Shown here piece after piece: positions 44,857-53,607 of a stretch of 64,000 nt of DNA (its first letter is position 1; each line of letters starts with the position of its first letter). This DNA is from Photobacterium leiognathi. Its GTDB lineage: Bacteria > Pseudomonadota > Gammaproteobacteria > Enterobacterales > Vibrionaceae. The stretch spans positions 2,046,001 to 2,110,000 of the forward strand of contig NZ_CP131601.1 in the NCBI RefSeq assembly GCF_030685535.1, in the 5' to 3' direction. The notes below the pieces were generated by a model. That model was given only the letters and a program-made list of their open reading frames with translations, searched no databases and was not told the DNA's origin. The position numbers and the translations under genes are program-made.

Positions 44857-46938
44857 TTACTTAATACGTTTGATCTTATTATTCACAGGGTACTTATCAT
44901 CAATGAGTTCATTAACAAATGATGAGGTATTGTGTGAATTAGCACATACCCAAACATGTTTACGGGCACGCGTTAAAGCAACATAGAACAAACGACGCTC
45001 TTCTGCATCAGTGTAGTTCTCAGTACGAGGTTGCATTACAGCAGCAAGGCCTGTTTCACGATCCGGTGATGGGAAAATACCTTTGTTCACATCAACAATG
45101 AACACATAATCGGCTTCACGACCTTTACTTGCATGACACGTCATGTATTCCAAATTAAGTTGCGGCCACTGTGCTTTCCAGTCATCTAACTTCGCTGGTC
45201 GCTGTTTGTTATTACGACCTAAAATCAACACGGTTGTTTCTTTATTTTCATAAAGTTTGGCTAAACGTGTTAGATCTTGCAGCATTAGATCGCTATCTAG
45301 CAAGGTTACCGCTTTCTTACTTTGCTTAGTAAAGCTGGTAAGATCCTTTTTGATTTGGCTTGGGTTTTGTTGAATAAACAAGTTTGCTACTTCGCCAATC
45401 ATGCTATTAAAGCGATATGTCGTTGATAACTCAGTAATATGAGATGAACCAAAACGACCTTCAAAGTCTGTGGTTAAGTTAACATCGGCTCCCGCAAAAC
45501 GGTAAATTGCCTGCCAATCATCACCCACAGCAAACAGCGTTGGGGTTGATTGACCTTCTGGTTGCTGCTCACATATCGCTTCAATTAATGCTAAACGCTG
45601 CGGTGAAATATCTTGGTATTCATCAACCATGATAAAGCGCCAAGGTGAAGTAAACTTACCTTCTTTCACATACTTGGTTGCTACATCAATCATGCTGTTG
45701 AAATCAATTTGCTTCTTCACTTTTAAGTGCTGAAGGTATGCTTGATAACACGGCCACAATAGCTCCAGCTCACTCTTCATACGAGGGCGCATTGCTGGGT
45801 TATTGTTATTTTGGATCTCTTCAATAAGCGCTTCTTTACCAAGGCTTGATTGACCAAGCAACTCAATGTGACGCCAAATCCAAGCTTGTAACTGCTCGTT
45901 CTCAGCCTGCTGCTCCATTGAGTTTTCTTTACTGAAGCCCGGAACACGCCATTGCGTTAAGTGACGCTGCCACTTCTTCGCCGATTCCGTTTTGTTCCAC
46001 TGCTCAATCAGCATACGCGCGATCCAAGCAGAACGAACGCGAGGATCAAGGGTAACCGCAGCAACGTTAGGCTTCTCACCTTCAACTTCAGTGATGATCT
46101 GCGAACCTAAGCTGTGGAATGTTGCCACTTTAACGCGATCACTGACTTTTTCACGCATACGCTCAGACATCTCTTCTGCAGCTTTTCGACCGAAAGCCAG
46201 CATTAAAATATCTTCAGGTACTGCTTGCTGGCTCGCAATCAAGTAACCAGCACGCGCTACTAATACGCTTGTTTTACCTGTACCAGCACCTGCTAATACA
46301 AGGTTGTGATCTTGGTTAATTAACGCAGCTTCACGTTGTGAGTCATTTAATGGTGAGCTTTCAAAGCTATCAAACCATGAACCCCACTTTTCAGATTGTT
46401 GTTGAATCCACTTAGTATTGTGCTCTTCAACCCAATCTTGATGTTCTTCTAACCAAGGTGAGATTTTTTCAAAACTACGAGGACGGAATGACGCAGCAAG
46501 CTCTGGCGTTAAATCTGTTTCAGCCAGAGAGTGATGTAAGAACTGATGCAAAGATTCATGCTCAGAACTACGTAAATATCCCGGTTGCGATGAGAACTTG
46601 CCAATACGCTGGAGAATTTCAGGCAGTACTGAATCAAGTTTATCAACACGGTTTCTCGCCCAATCTTGATAAGTTCGGATAAGGAAAGCTGCAAACGGTT
46701 TACATTCACCCCATGGCAAGCCATGAATAGTCCAACAATATTGTTGATCGGAAGAGGTAAGCTCTAACGCTCCCCATAATACGCCGCGGTGAATTTCAAT
46801 TGAGCCATCCCAATCATCGAATGAGATCACTTCAGAACCCACTTGGCTGTCTAATACCAAGGAGTTGTCATCTAAAGCAATACTGTAATAATCACCCTGC
46901 ACTAACCACTGTGCTAGCAAACTGGCACTTAATTGCAT
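44857..46938 (-). CDS. helD: DNA helicase IV
   Basis: A 693-residue UvrD/Rep-type helicase with the N-terminal HelD-specific domain. Walker A LAGAGTGKTS (about residue 214), the SF1 motifs VDEYQDISPQR and FRFAGADVN-like QAIYRFAG, and the C-terminal TCHASKGREADYVF and RLFYVALTRARK are complete. The length is close to that of E. coli HelD (684). It unwinds DNA 3' to 5' and takes part in recombination. The leader upstream carries a terminator-like structure that may control it. Confidence 0.92.
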   Translation of the reverse strand: MQLSASLLAQWLVQGDYYSIALDDNSLVLDSQVGSEVISFDDWDGSIEIHRGVLWGALELTSSDQQYCWTIHGLPWGECKPFAAFLIRTYQDWARNRVDKLDSVLPEILQRIGKFSSQPGYLRSSEHESLHQFLHHSLAETDLTPELAASFRPRSFEKISPWLEEHQDWVEEHNTKWIQQQSEKWGSWFDSFESSPLNDSQREAALINQDHNLVLAGAGTGKTSVLVARAGYLIASQQAVPEDILMLAFGRKAAEEMSERMREKVSDRVKVATFHSLGSQIITEVEGEKPNVAAVTLDPRVRSAWIARMLIEQWNKTESAKKWQRHLTQWRVPGFSKENSMEQQAENEQLQAWIWRHIELLGQSSLGKEALIEEIQNNNNPAMRPRMKSELELLWPCYQAYLQHLKVKKQIDFNSMIDVATKYVKEGKFTSPWRFIMVDEYQDISPQRLALIEAICEQQPEGQSTPTLFAVGDDWQAIYRFAGADVNLTTDFEGRFGSSHITELSTTYRFNSMIGEVANLFIQQNPSQIKKDLTSFTKQSKKAVTLLDSDLMLQDLTRLAKLYENKETTVLILGRNNKQRPAKLDDWKAQWPQLNLEYMTCHASKGREADYVFIVDVNKGIFPSPDRETGLAAVMQPRTENYTDAEERRLFYVALTRARKHVWVCANSHNTSSFVNELIDDKYPVNNKIKRIK

Positions 46939-47406
46939 TGTCTCACCAACTTTTCCATATTCTTATATGGGTGTAATACTGAATATAGCCGCGTAAAATG
47001 TGCCGCTAAAATAGAAAAAGTCCAATCCGCCTTGGGATCGGAGTCCCCAAAATCGCTTGGGGTTATATCCCTATAGAGTACCAATAACTCATGCTCAGCC
47101 ATAGCACTCTAGGCTTTATTTGCTGATTAATTCTTCGAGAAAAGTAAATCTACAATGGCTTTTGATCCCATGCTTTCAACAAAGTTCAGCAACTGAACAA
47201 ATCTTATCCATTTTTACTAAAACTAATCTTTTCAGCCTAAATGGATCAAGTAACAAACGTTAAATTCTGTTATCGTTAACGCTGTTTTTTAACAACAAAA
47301 CGCAAATAATTGGGTTATTTAGATAACCTTATTTGGAACAAGTTTATTACTAGATTATTCTAGTTGTTTCGTTGTAAGTCTTTATCAGAAGATTGTTAAT
47401 ATCTAT
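46939..47406. other. Intergenic region, helD leader and yccS promoter side
   Basis: About 470 bases between divergent genes. The helD side holds a stacked set of hairpins at 47012-47074. The yccS side is AT-rich with no clear motif. No open frame of interest was found. Confidence 0.5.
47012..47062 (-). promoter_or_regulatory. Attenuator-like leader (or small-RNA terminator) before helD
   Basis: On the minus strand CCCCAA pairs with TTGGGG (47045-47062), followed by the stem TCCGATCC/GGATTGGA (47021-47028 with 47035-47042, one G-U pair) and CTTTTTCTAT. The TTGGG can instead pair with CCCAA, which would break the terminator stem. It lies about 75 bases before helD. No upstream gene on this strand needs a terminator here. 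Confidence 0.5.
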
Positions 47407-49590
47407 ATGCAAACTAACAGGTTACATCTTAATTTTCGCCGTTATTGGGTCAACGACAGAATTAATTATTCTATCCGAGTACTCATTGCATTAGTTGGCG
47501 TCGTTCTACCATGCTGGTATTACAATTCAAACAATGAAGTCACACCGTTAGTACTTGGTGTTATTGCTGCCGCATTGGCTGAAACCGACGATAACTTAAT
47601 GGGTCGTATTAAAGCCCTGACCCTGACTTTACTGTGTTTTCTCATCGCTTCTGTTTCCATTGAAGTACTGTTCCCTTATCCGATTTTATTTGCGTTAGGA
47701 TTATTTGCTTCAACCTTTGGTTTTATCATGCTGGGCTCTATGGGGCCGCGCTATGCCAGTATCGCTTTTGCTTCATTGTTACTGGCGGTTTACACCATGC
47801 TCGGTGCCGATCATAGTGTGAACTTGTGGTATCAACCAATGCTCTTACTAGGCGGTGCATTCTGGTATGGCTGTTTATCATTAACATGGCATATTTTGTG
47901 GCCTAACCAACCAGTACAACGCAGCCTTGCAAACGTATTTAGTGAGTTTGCCGATTACCTTGATCATAAAAGTCAGCTTTTTGAACCTGTTGCTGATTTA
48001 GTGCCTCAACCATTACGCTTAAAAGCAGCAAGCCAAAACGCGCGGGTGGTAAATGCCTTAAACACTGCGAAAGCGACCCTATTGCATCGTGCTCGCCGTG
48101 GACAGCCTAATACCACAGGCGATCGCTTCTTGACCATCTACTTTATGGCGCAAGATATACACGAACGTGCTAGTTCTTCGCATTATCGCTATCAAGATCT
48201 GGCAGCCAATTTTAACCGCAGTGATGTGCTGTTTCGTTTCCAACGTTTATTACGTTCCCAAGCGGTTGCATGCCGTGATATTTCAACAGCATTAGCTATG
48301 GGAAAATCATATACCCACGATGAGAAGAGCCTAAAAGCATTAAACGAGCTACAAGACTCACTGCAATATTTGCACGATCAAAATAAGCCTGAGTGGAAGA
48401 TGTTGCTGATCCAGCTCGATTTTCTATTCAACAATTTAGCGACCGTTGAACGTCAGCTAATGAATATCAATAACCCTGATGCCACGCATACAGAAGAAGA
48501 AAATGATATCCAATTATCTGATAACGAAGCCCATGGTGTTAAAGAGTTAGCAAAACGTATCAGTGCGCAATTTAATACTGATTCGATGCTGTTTCGTCAC
48601 GCTATTCGTATGGCGATTGCATTAACTATCGGTTATGGCTGTATTCAAGTATTAGATTTACAACGTGGTTACTGGATTTTGCTCACCACACTATTTGTGT
48701 GTCAGCCCAACTACAGTGCTACTCGCCAAAAACTTCGCCAGCGTGTGATAGGTACTATTGCTGGTATTTTAGCGGGTATTCCCCTGCTCTATCTATTTCC
48801 GGGGCAAGAAGGTCAGTTAGTGCTAATGGTGGTGGCTGGCGTGCTGTTCTTCTCGTTTAGAATGGTCAAATACGGTTGGGCAACGGCGTTTATTACTTTG
48901 CTGGTATTGTTCTGTTTTAACCAATTAGGTGAAGGTTATGCGGTTATTCTGCCTCGTTTAGGCGATACCTTGATTGGCTGTTTACTGGCAGTGTTAGCAG
49001 TAACCTTTATTCTGCCTGACTGGGAATCTAAGCGTTTACACAAAGCAATGTCTGGGGCGATTAATGCCAATAAAGATTACTTGGCGCAAATCATTGGTCA
49101 GTACCGTATCGGCAAACGCGATAGCTTGAGTTACCGTATTTCACGTCGTGATGCCCATAATACCGATGCACATTTAAATACTGCGATCAGTAATATGTTA
49201 GCAGAGCCTGAACGGTACCAAATTGACGCGAATGAGAGCTTCCGTTTCTTAACCTTAAACCATGCCATGCTGAGTTATATTTCGGCACTAGGTGCTCACC
49301 GAACACAACTTGATGATGATAAGACGCACCAGCTAGTGTCAGAAGCACACCGCATTATTCACACTCACTTAGAATGTTTAGCGGCGCAACTGGCAGGTAA
49401 CGCATGTCAACAAGCACCTGCGCTAGATGTCGATTTAGATCAGCGTTTAGGACAGTGGCGTGATGAAGACTGCACCTCAGTACGTATGGTGTTGCAGCAA
49501 CTTCACTTGATCCACCGTATGCTACCTGAAATGCACAAACTGGCAGATCAGCTTGCGCCTCAAGTGAAGAAGCAAGAAGTAACTGCGTAA
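47407..49590 (+). CDS. yccS: YccS-family inner-membrane protein
   Basis: A 727-residue protein in the YccS/YhfK family (aromatic-acid exporter-like fusaric acid resistance fold). Two hydrophobic bundles of about six helices (residues about 22-165 and 395-540) flank a cytoplasmic domain, with a second soluble domain at the C-terminus. Hallmarks are APLVLGVIAAALAETDD-like PLVLGVIAAALAETDDNL, GRIKALT and the second-half GYWILLTTLFVCQPNYSATR. No transport substrate is known. The gene starts 470 bases from helD and is divergent from it. Confidence 0.88.
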   Translation: MQTNRLHLNFRRYWVNDRINYSIRVLIALVGVVLPCWYYNSNNEVTPLVLGVIAAALAETDDNLMGRIKALTLTLLCFLIASVSIEVLFPYPILFALGLFASTFGFIMLGSMGPRYASIAFASLLLAVYTMLGADHSVNLWYQPMLLLGGAFWYGCLSLTWHILWPNQPVQRSLANVFSEFADYLDHKSQLFEPVADLVPQPLRLKAASQNARVVNALNTAKATLLHRARRGQPNTTGDRFLTIYFMAQDIHERASSSHYRYQDLAANFNRSDVLFRFQRLLRSQAVACRDISTALAMGKSYTHDEKSLKALNELQDSLQYLHDQNKPEWKMLLIQLDFLFNNLATVERQLMNINNPDATHTEEENDIQLSDNEAHGVKELAKRISAQFNTDSMLFRHAIRMAIALTIGYGCIQVLDLQRGYWILLTTLFVCQPNYSATRQKLRQRVIGTIAGILAGIPLLYLFPGQEGQLVLMVVAGVLFFSFRMVKYGWATAFITLLVLFCFNQLGEGYAVILPRLGDTLIGCLLAVLAVTFILPDWESKRLHKAMSGAINANKDYLAQIIGQYRIGKRDSLSYRISRRDAHNTDAHLNTAISNMLAEPERYQIDANESFRFLTLNHAMLSYISALGAHRTQLDDDKTHQLVSEAHRIIHTHLECLAAQLAGNACQQAPALDVDLDQRLGQWRDEDCTSVRMVLQQLHLIHRMLPEMHKLADQLAPQVKKQEVTA

Positions 49591-49610
49591 AGCAAGTTAG
49601 CGAGATAAAC

Positions 49611-49643
49611 AAAAGGACTGGATGGTGACATTCAGTCCTTTTA
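49611..49643. terminator. Bidirectional terminator
   Basis: AAAAGGACTG pairs with CAGTCCTTTT (49611-49620 with 49633-49642) around a 12-base loop. It separates yccS from the convergent restriction gene. Confidence 0.8.
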
Positions 49644-49646
49644 TAT

Positions 49647-50489
49647 TTAAACACCTATACAGGAACGCATACTACGTATAGCTTCGCTGAGCTTTTCTCT
49701 ATCACTTATAGAAAAAACTTCATCAACAGCACGTTCAGGTTTAGACATAACAGTGGTTATAGAGTGAGTTGCAACTGTTTTAAGAGCACGAATATCAGCA
49801 TCATTTATTGCTAAAGAACCACCAAAATATTTAATACCCCTTGGCTCCATTAGCCAACTTCTTGTTTGTAAATGTACATAAATAGCTTTGGTTAAACTTC
49901 CTTCATGAGCTATCTGAAGGCGGCGATCTGGGCGTAATGATGTTTTAAGAGAAAAGTAACCAACAATATCATCAAGCTCACATTTACCAACAATGTTTTG
50001 ATAGATCTTATCAAGGTGTTCAAGTGATTCTTTTGTTAACTCAGTAATTTTTTTTCGTTCAAAATACTGTTCTAAACGAGTCGTATCAATAATTACGTAA
50101 TCAGGATTAGATGTAATCATTTGAATATCTAAACCACTTTCAAGTTTACTACGTAAATCTTGGACAAAATCATAAACTTCAGCCACATATAGAGATGAAG
50201 AGTCAAACCTACTTATATTAGGTAAATTTAATAATAATAAATTATGGTTATGCTCAACCCAGTGATTATAAGCATCAACTGATACCATCCACTCAAACCA
50301 GGTACCTCTAACATTAGAGAAAGCCCCACTGGTTATAGAACGATCCTCATTAAGTATATTATTTTGTAAACACTCTAATGATTCTTTGTAATCCCAGTTA
50401 TCTAGAGGAACAGAATTAATTAAATGAACAAAGCTTTCAGCAACTTTAATAGAAGGTTTATTATTTATATAAGTTAAGATTTCAGACAC
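49647..50489 (-). CDS. Type II restriction endonuclease, Cfr10I/Bse634I-like
   Basis: A 280-residue protein from a GTG start, 54 bases after the methyltransferase gene. The active-site residues match the Cfr10I/Bse634I/NgoMIV group in type and spacing: Glu66, Asp130 in NPD, Lys182 (52 residues after the Asp) and Glu196 (13 residues between Lys and Glu). Arg186, Asp188 and Arg189 follow Lys182 at the spacing of the R-x-D-R CCGG-reading motif of that group. I infer a CCGG-core target, possibly RCCGGY. The protein is intact, and the region is AT-rich compared with its neighbours, which suggests horizontal gain. Confidence 0.85.
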   Translation of the reverse strand: MSEILTYINNKPSIKVAESFVHLINSVPLDNWDYKESLECLQNNILNEDRSITSGAFSNVRGTWFEWMVSVDAYNHWVEHNHNLLLLNLPNISRFDSSSLYVAEVYDFVQDLRSKLESGLDIQMITSNPDYVIIDTTRLEQYFERKKITELTKESLEHLDKIYQNIVGKCELDDIVGYFSLKTSLRPDRRLQIAHEGSLTKAIYVHLQTRSWLMEPRGIKYFGGSLAINDADIRALKTVATHSITTVMSKPERAVDEVFSISDREKLSEAIRSMRSCIGV

Positions 50490-50521
50490 AATGCAAACTC
50501 AATGTAAAACAAGAAGCTACA

Positions 50522-50538
50522 TTGTATCCGATATACAA
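50522..50538 (-). promoter_or_regulatory. Inverted repeat between the methylase and restriction genes
   Basis: TTGTAT-CCGAT-ATACAA (plus strand), a 6-bp inverted repeat with a 5-base spacer, about 35 bases before the restriction gene. Its half-site TGTAT/ATACA is shared with the palindrome upstream of the methyltransferase. Confidence 0.5.
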
Positions 50539-50543
50539 AACTG

Positions 50544-51671
50544 TTATTTGATCTTGTCTATAAATTCATAAATTGTTTTCGCTACACCTAAAGCAGCTAA
50601 ATACGGAACACCATTACCAATTGTCTTAAATTTATCACTTAACGTCATTGTGGCTGGCAACTCAAATTCAGCTGGTAATGACTGGATAGCTAATGCCTCT
50701 GCTGCGCTAAGACGACGAGCCTTATACGGATGTAAATGCACTTCGTTATTACCATAAGCGGCAGTTGGAGAATATCGCCAACGATGTAAACGTTTAAATG
50801 ATTTTTTTCCAGTATCACCTTCATCAACAGTCTTAAATTTCTCAGACTTCGGAGTAAAAAAAGCATCTGCATTAGGGTGATTAAGTACATCATTTTTTTT
50901 AAACCAATACTCTATCGTTAATGCTTCAAGAATATTTGATGGCTTAGATGTTAACGAACCTTCGTTAAATGGCTCCGTTGTTGTGCACGATGGTTGTTTT
51001 AAAGCTTCTGTACGATCATATTGCATTTGAGACTCCCATGAGAATAAAGCCTCAGGAAGAAGCATATTTTTACAAGAAGTATCATCAAGGATAGAACTCA
51101 TATACTCTTTTTTTATCCCAAACATAAGTATACGATCTCGATCTTGCGGAGCTCCATACTGAATACAATTTATAAGATGATCTGTAAGAATATATCCTGC
51201 GTCACGTAATTCTGATTTCAATTGTTCATAAAATTCACGATGTCGCTTTGTTCGCCACAGACCTTTTACATTTTCAAATAAAAAGAAGTCAGGTCTATGC
51301 TGGATAATCGTATCAATATACGTTTTAGATAATCGTCCGTTCTCTCCTTCTTGTCCTTTATTCTTCCCTCCAACAGAAAAGTCAGGGCAAGGTGGACCTC
51401 CTATGAAACCGACCATTTCACCATCAGTTCGAAGCTGTGCTAAATGTTCTTTTAAAGAGTCAACATATTTACCATCGTTAATAAACTCTTCAATGCTGCA
51501 ATGATAATGTCCAAACATAGGCTCGGGAAGAGACATTACTTTTCTTGAATGTTTATAAGCATTTAAGAAAGGTGCATGATATTCATTTACTGCTGCAGTT
51601 TTAAATCCTGCTTTTTCAAATCCAAGATCGAGAAAACCTGATCCAGTAAAGAAAGAGAATATACTAGCCAT
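50544..51671 (-). CDS. DNA cytosine-5 methyltransferase
   Basis: A 375-residue enzyme from the ATG at 51669-51671 (AAAGG upstream); an in-frame codon further up overlaps the promoter region. Motif I FTGSGFLDLGF (about residues 8-18), motif IV GGPPCPDFS with catalytic Cys95, ENV at 133-135, motif VIII QYGAPQDRDR (171-180) and motif X GNGVPYLAALG are in the standard order. A target-recognition region lies between VIII and IX. It methylates C5 of cytosine to protect the host from the adjacent restriction enzyme. The recognition site is not readable but should match the CCGG-core enzyme. It is upstream of the restriction gene in the same direction. Confidence 0.94.
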   Translation of the reverse strand: MASIFSFFTGSGFLDLGFEKAGFKTAAVNEYHAPFLNAYKHSRKVMSLPEPMFGHYHCSIEEFINDGKYVDSLKEHLAQLRTDGEMVGFIGGPPCPDFSVGGKNKGQEGENGRLSKTYIDTIIQHRPDFFLFENVKGLWRTKRHREFYEQLKSELRDAGYILTDHLINCIQYGAPQDRDRILMFGIKKEYMSSILDDTSCKNMLLPEALFSWESQMQYDRTEALKQPSCTTTEPFNEGSLTSKPSNILEALTIEYWFKKNDVLNHPNADAFFTPKSEKFKTVDEGDTGKKSFKRLHRWRYSPTAAYGNNEVHLHPYKARRLSAAEALAIQSLPAEFELPATMTLSDKFKTIGNGVPYLAALGVAKTIYEFIDKIK

Positions 51672-51710
51672 GGAAACCTTTGATACAAAAAATAGTGGTG
51701 CGATTTTACA

Positions 51711-51726
51711 CTGTATGTACATACAA
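51711..51726 (-). promoter_or_regulatory. Palindromic operator candidate upstream of the methyltransferase
   Basis: TGTATGTACATACA is a perfect 14-base palindrome at 51712-51725. On the minus strand it fills the space upstream of a TAAAAT -10-like hexamer, so a bound protein could block transcription of the restriction-modification pair. Confidence 0.55.
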
Positions 51727-51853
51727 TACTAACATAGTCCCTAATTTTTTTAACCTTAGTGACTTTATACAAAAAAGGGACCTGATTTCTCAGATCCCCT
51801 TTCGGTTCTTGGCATTGCGTTTAACGCAAGCTATCTATTTTTCAACGAGTGAT

Positions 51854-53032
51854 TTACTCAGTTGCTTGCTCAGCTACAGCTTCTGCTGGTGCATCTTTAG
51901 CGTGAGCTTGTAGATATTTAAGTAGTACACGCTCTTCGTTCTTATCAAGTGTGTAGTACTGTTGCATTGCTTTTAGACCATCAACCCATGCGTTTGCAGT
52001 TAGGTGTTTTGGATCTGGCGTTGCGTGACACTGATTACAGCTTGAATCTAGGATTTCTTTACCGTAACCCCAGATAGGTTTGATGCTTGCAAGCATGTCG
52101 CGTTGTGTCATCCACGCTGCAACTTGTACTTGCTGCCATACTTTGCCATCAGTCGCTGTTTGTGTGTTTAACACTTTCTGTGTTTTTTGTAGTTCAGGAT
52201 CGATAGACGCAGTTTGGATTTGCTTCGCCATGTCTTGAACTAGCATGCCAGCTGTTGAACCTTTGATTTCCCAACCAGTGATTTCAACTTTTAGCATGTC
52301 GCCACTTTGACCAACCACTTTCACTTCAGATGCTGGGTATAGTTGACCTTGTGCATCGTCAGAAGCTGCATCTTTCACAAATAGTTGCTTAGATGTTAAT
52401 GAGTAAAGCGTTGTTGCTTCAGGTGCTTTCGCTGCATTAATGCTTAGCTGCTTAAATGTTGCTTGGAAGTCGTTATTAATGTGAGGTAGCTGATGAGCAA
52501 TACCTTTGTGACACTCGATACAGTTCATGTCTTTCGCTGCAGCACCTGTCATTGCAGCCGCTGCTGCTGGTGATTGCTTAGCGTGATCCATTGCTGAGTA
52601 AGAGTGACAGCTCTTACAAGGCGCTGAATTTGTATCTTTCATCATTTTCCAAACATTTTGCGCCATACGTAGACGGTTCTCTTCGAACTTCTTAGGCGTA
52701 TCAATATCTTTACCAATGAATTCGCTATAGATATCGCCGATACCACCCATTTTCGCTTTCATGAATGCGATTGGGTTGTTTTCTGGGATATGACAATCAC
52801 GACACTGAGCGCGTACACCATAAGCGTTCTTAAAGTGGATGCTTGTTTTATATTCGTTGTAGTTTTCCTTCATTGAGTGACACGACGTACAAAACTCGTT
52901 TGTTGATGTGAACTCAATTGATTGGTGGAATGTAAATACGCCTGCAAGTGTGATTAATATACACACAACAGCAATCGCTAATACAGAGTAGCGACTACTT
53001 GGCTTAATAAGAAAGTGCCAGAGCTTCTTCAT
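51854..53032 (-). CDS. torC: Pentahaem c-type cytochrome TorC
   Basis: A 392-residue NapC/NirT-family protein, close to E. coli TorC in length. One N-terminal membrane helix (about residues 16-38) anchors it. Five CxxCH sites are present: CTSCH, CRDCH, CKSCH and CIECH in the N-terminal tetrahaem part and CNQCH (from Cys332) in a C-terminal monohaem domain. It takes electrons from menaquinol and passes them to periplasmic TorA. It is divergent from torA with a 575-base region between; in E. coli the two are adjacent in one operon. Confidence 0.93.
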   Translation of the reverse strand: MKKLWHFLIKPSSRYSVLAIAVVCILITLAGVFTFHQSIEFTSTNEFCTSCHSMKENYNEYKTSIHFKNAYGVRAQCRDCHIPENNPIAFMKAKMGGIGDIYSEFIGKDIDTPKKFEENRLRMAQNVWKMMKDTNSAPCKSCHSYSAMDHAKQSPAAAAAMTGAAAKDMNCIECHKGIAHQLPHINNDFQATFKQLSINAAKAPEATTLYSLTSKQLFVKDAASDDAQGQLYPASEVKVVGQSGDMLKVEITGWEIKGSTAGMLVQDMAKQIQTASIDPELQKTQKVLNTQTATDGKVWQQVQVAAWMTQRDMLASIKPIWGYGKEILDSSCNQCHATPDPKHLTANAWVDGLKAMQQYYTLDKNEERVLLKYLQAHAKDAPAEAVAEQATE

Positions 53033-53337
53033 TGGTGGTCCAAAATGAATTAAACGTCAAACTAACGTTAAAAGAAAATGTTATAGATAAAAATAGCAGT
53101 CGGATATGAATACGGCAACGCAATCTATTAATAAAAATAAATTTATCATTAATATAATTATTTACCTGCAATTAACGCATAATTATCATAGAAAAAAGCT
53201 TAGACCTCTAAATACTTATTTAGTGTCAATAGACTTTTACCATCTGTTACATAATGAAAAAACATAGAAACAACAACACATTTTAACCTTAAATATCATA
53301 ATGTTACCGTTATTACGTTAGATATAAACTTTCTTAT

Positions 53338-53351
53338 TTGATATAAATCAA
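53338..53351. promoter_or_regulatory. FNR-type binding site
   Basis: TTGATATAAATCAA matches the FNR consensus TTGAT-N4-ATCAA exactly. It lies 256 bases before torA and about 305 before torC, so direct activation at either promoter would need a start site well upstream of the coding region. Confidence 0.8.
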
Positions 53352-53360
53352 CATGTTATT

Positions 53361-53379
53361 GATAATGATTTTCAATTAA
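53361..53379. promoter_or_regulatory. Fur-box-like sequence
   Basis: GATAATGATTTTCAATTAA matches the 19-base Fur consensus at about 13 positions. It is next to the FNR site. A chance match in AT-rich DNA is possible. Confidence 0.3.
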
Positions 53380-53607
53380 AGTTTGCTTAATACGCTAAAT
53401 ATTCTACGATTTATATCGACCATTAAACATATTGATATATAGCGATTAATAATGAAAACTAATTTTCCAATTCACCCTATAATATATTTCTTATTTCCGT
53501 GTAGCCTATCAAGAATTAATAAAAAAATAGGCATCAAAACCGAATAAATATTAAGCACTAATTGTGCTCTCGTTTATTTATTCCTCGGACTGTCTCGGAA
53601 TTAAATT

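Larger units (their letters stand above)
53033..53607. other. Divergent torC-torA control region
   Basis: A 575-base, very AT-rich region. It holds an FNR site and a Fur-like sequence (separate entries). No convincing run of E. coli-type TorR boxes was recognised by eye. Confidence 0.5.
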
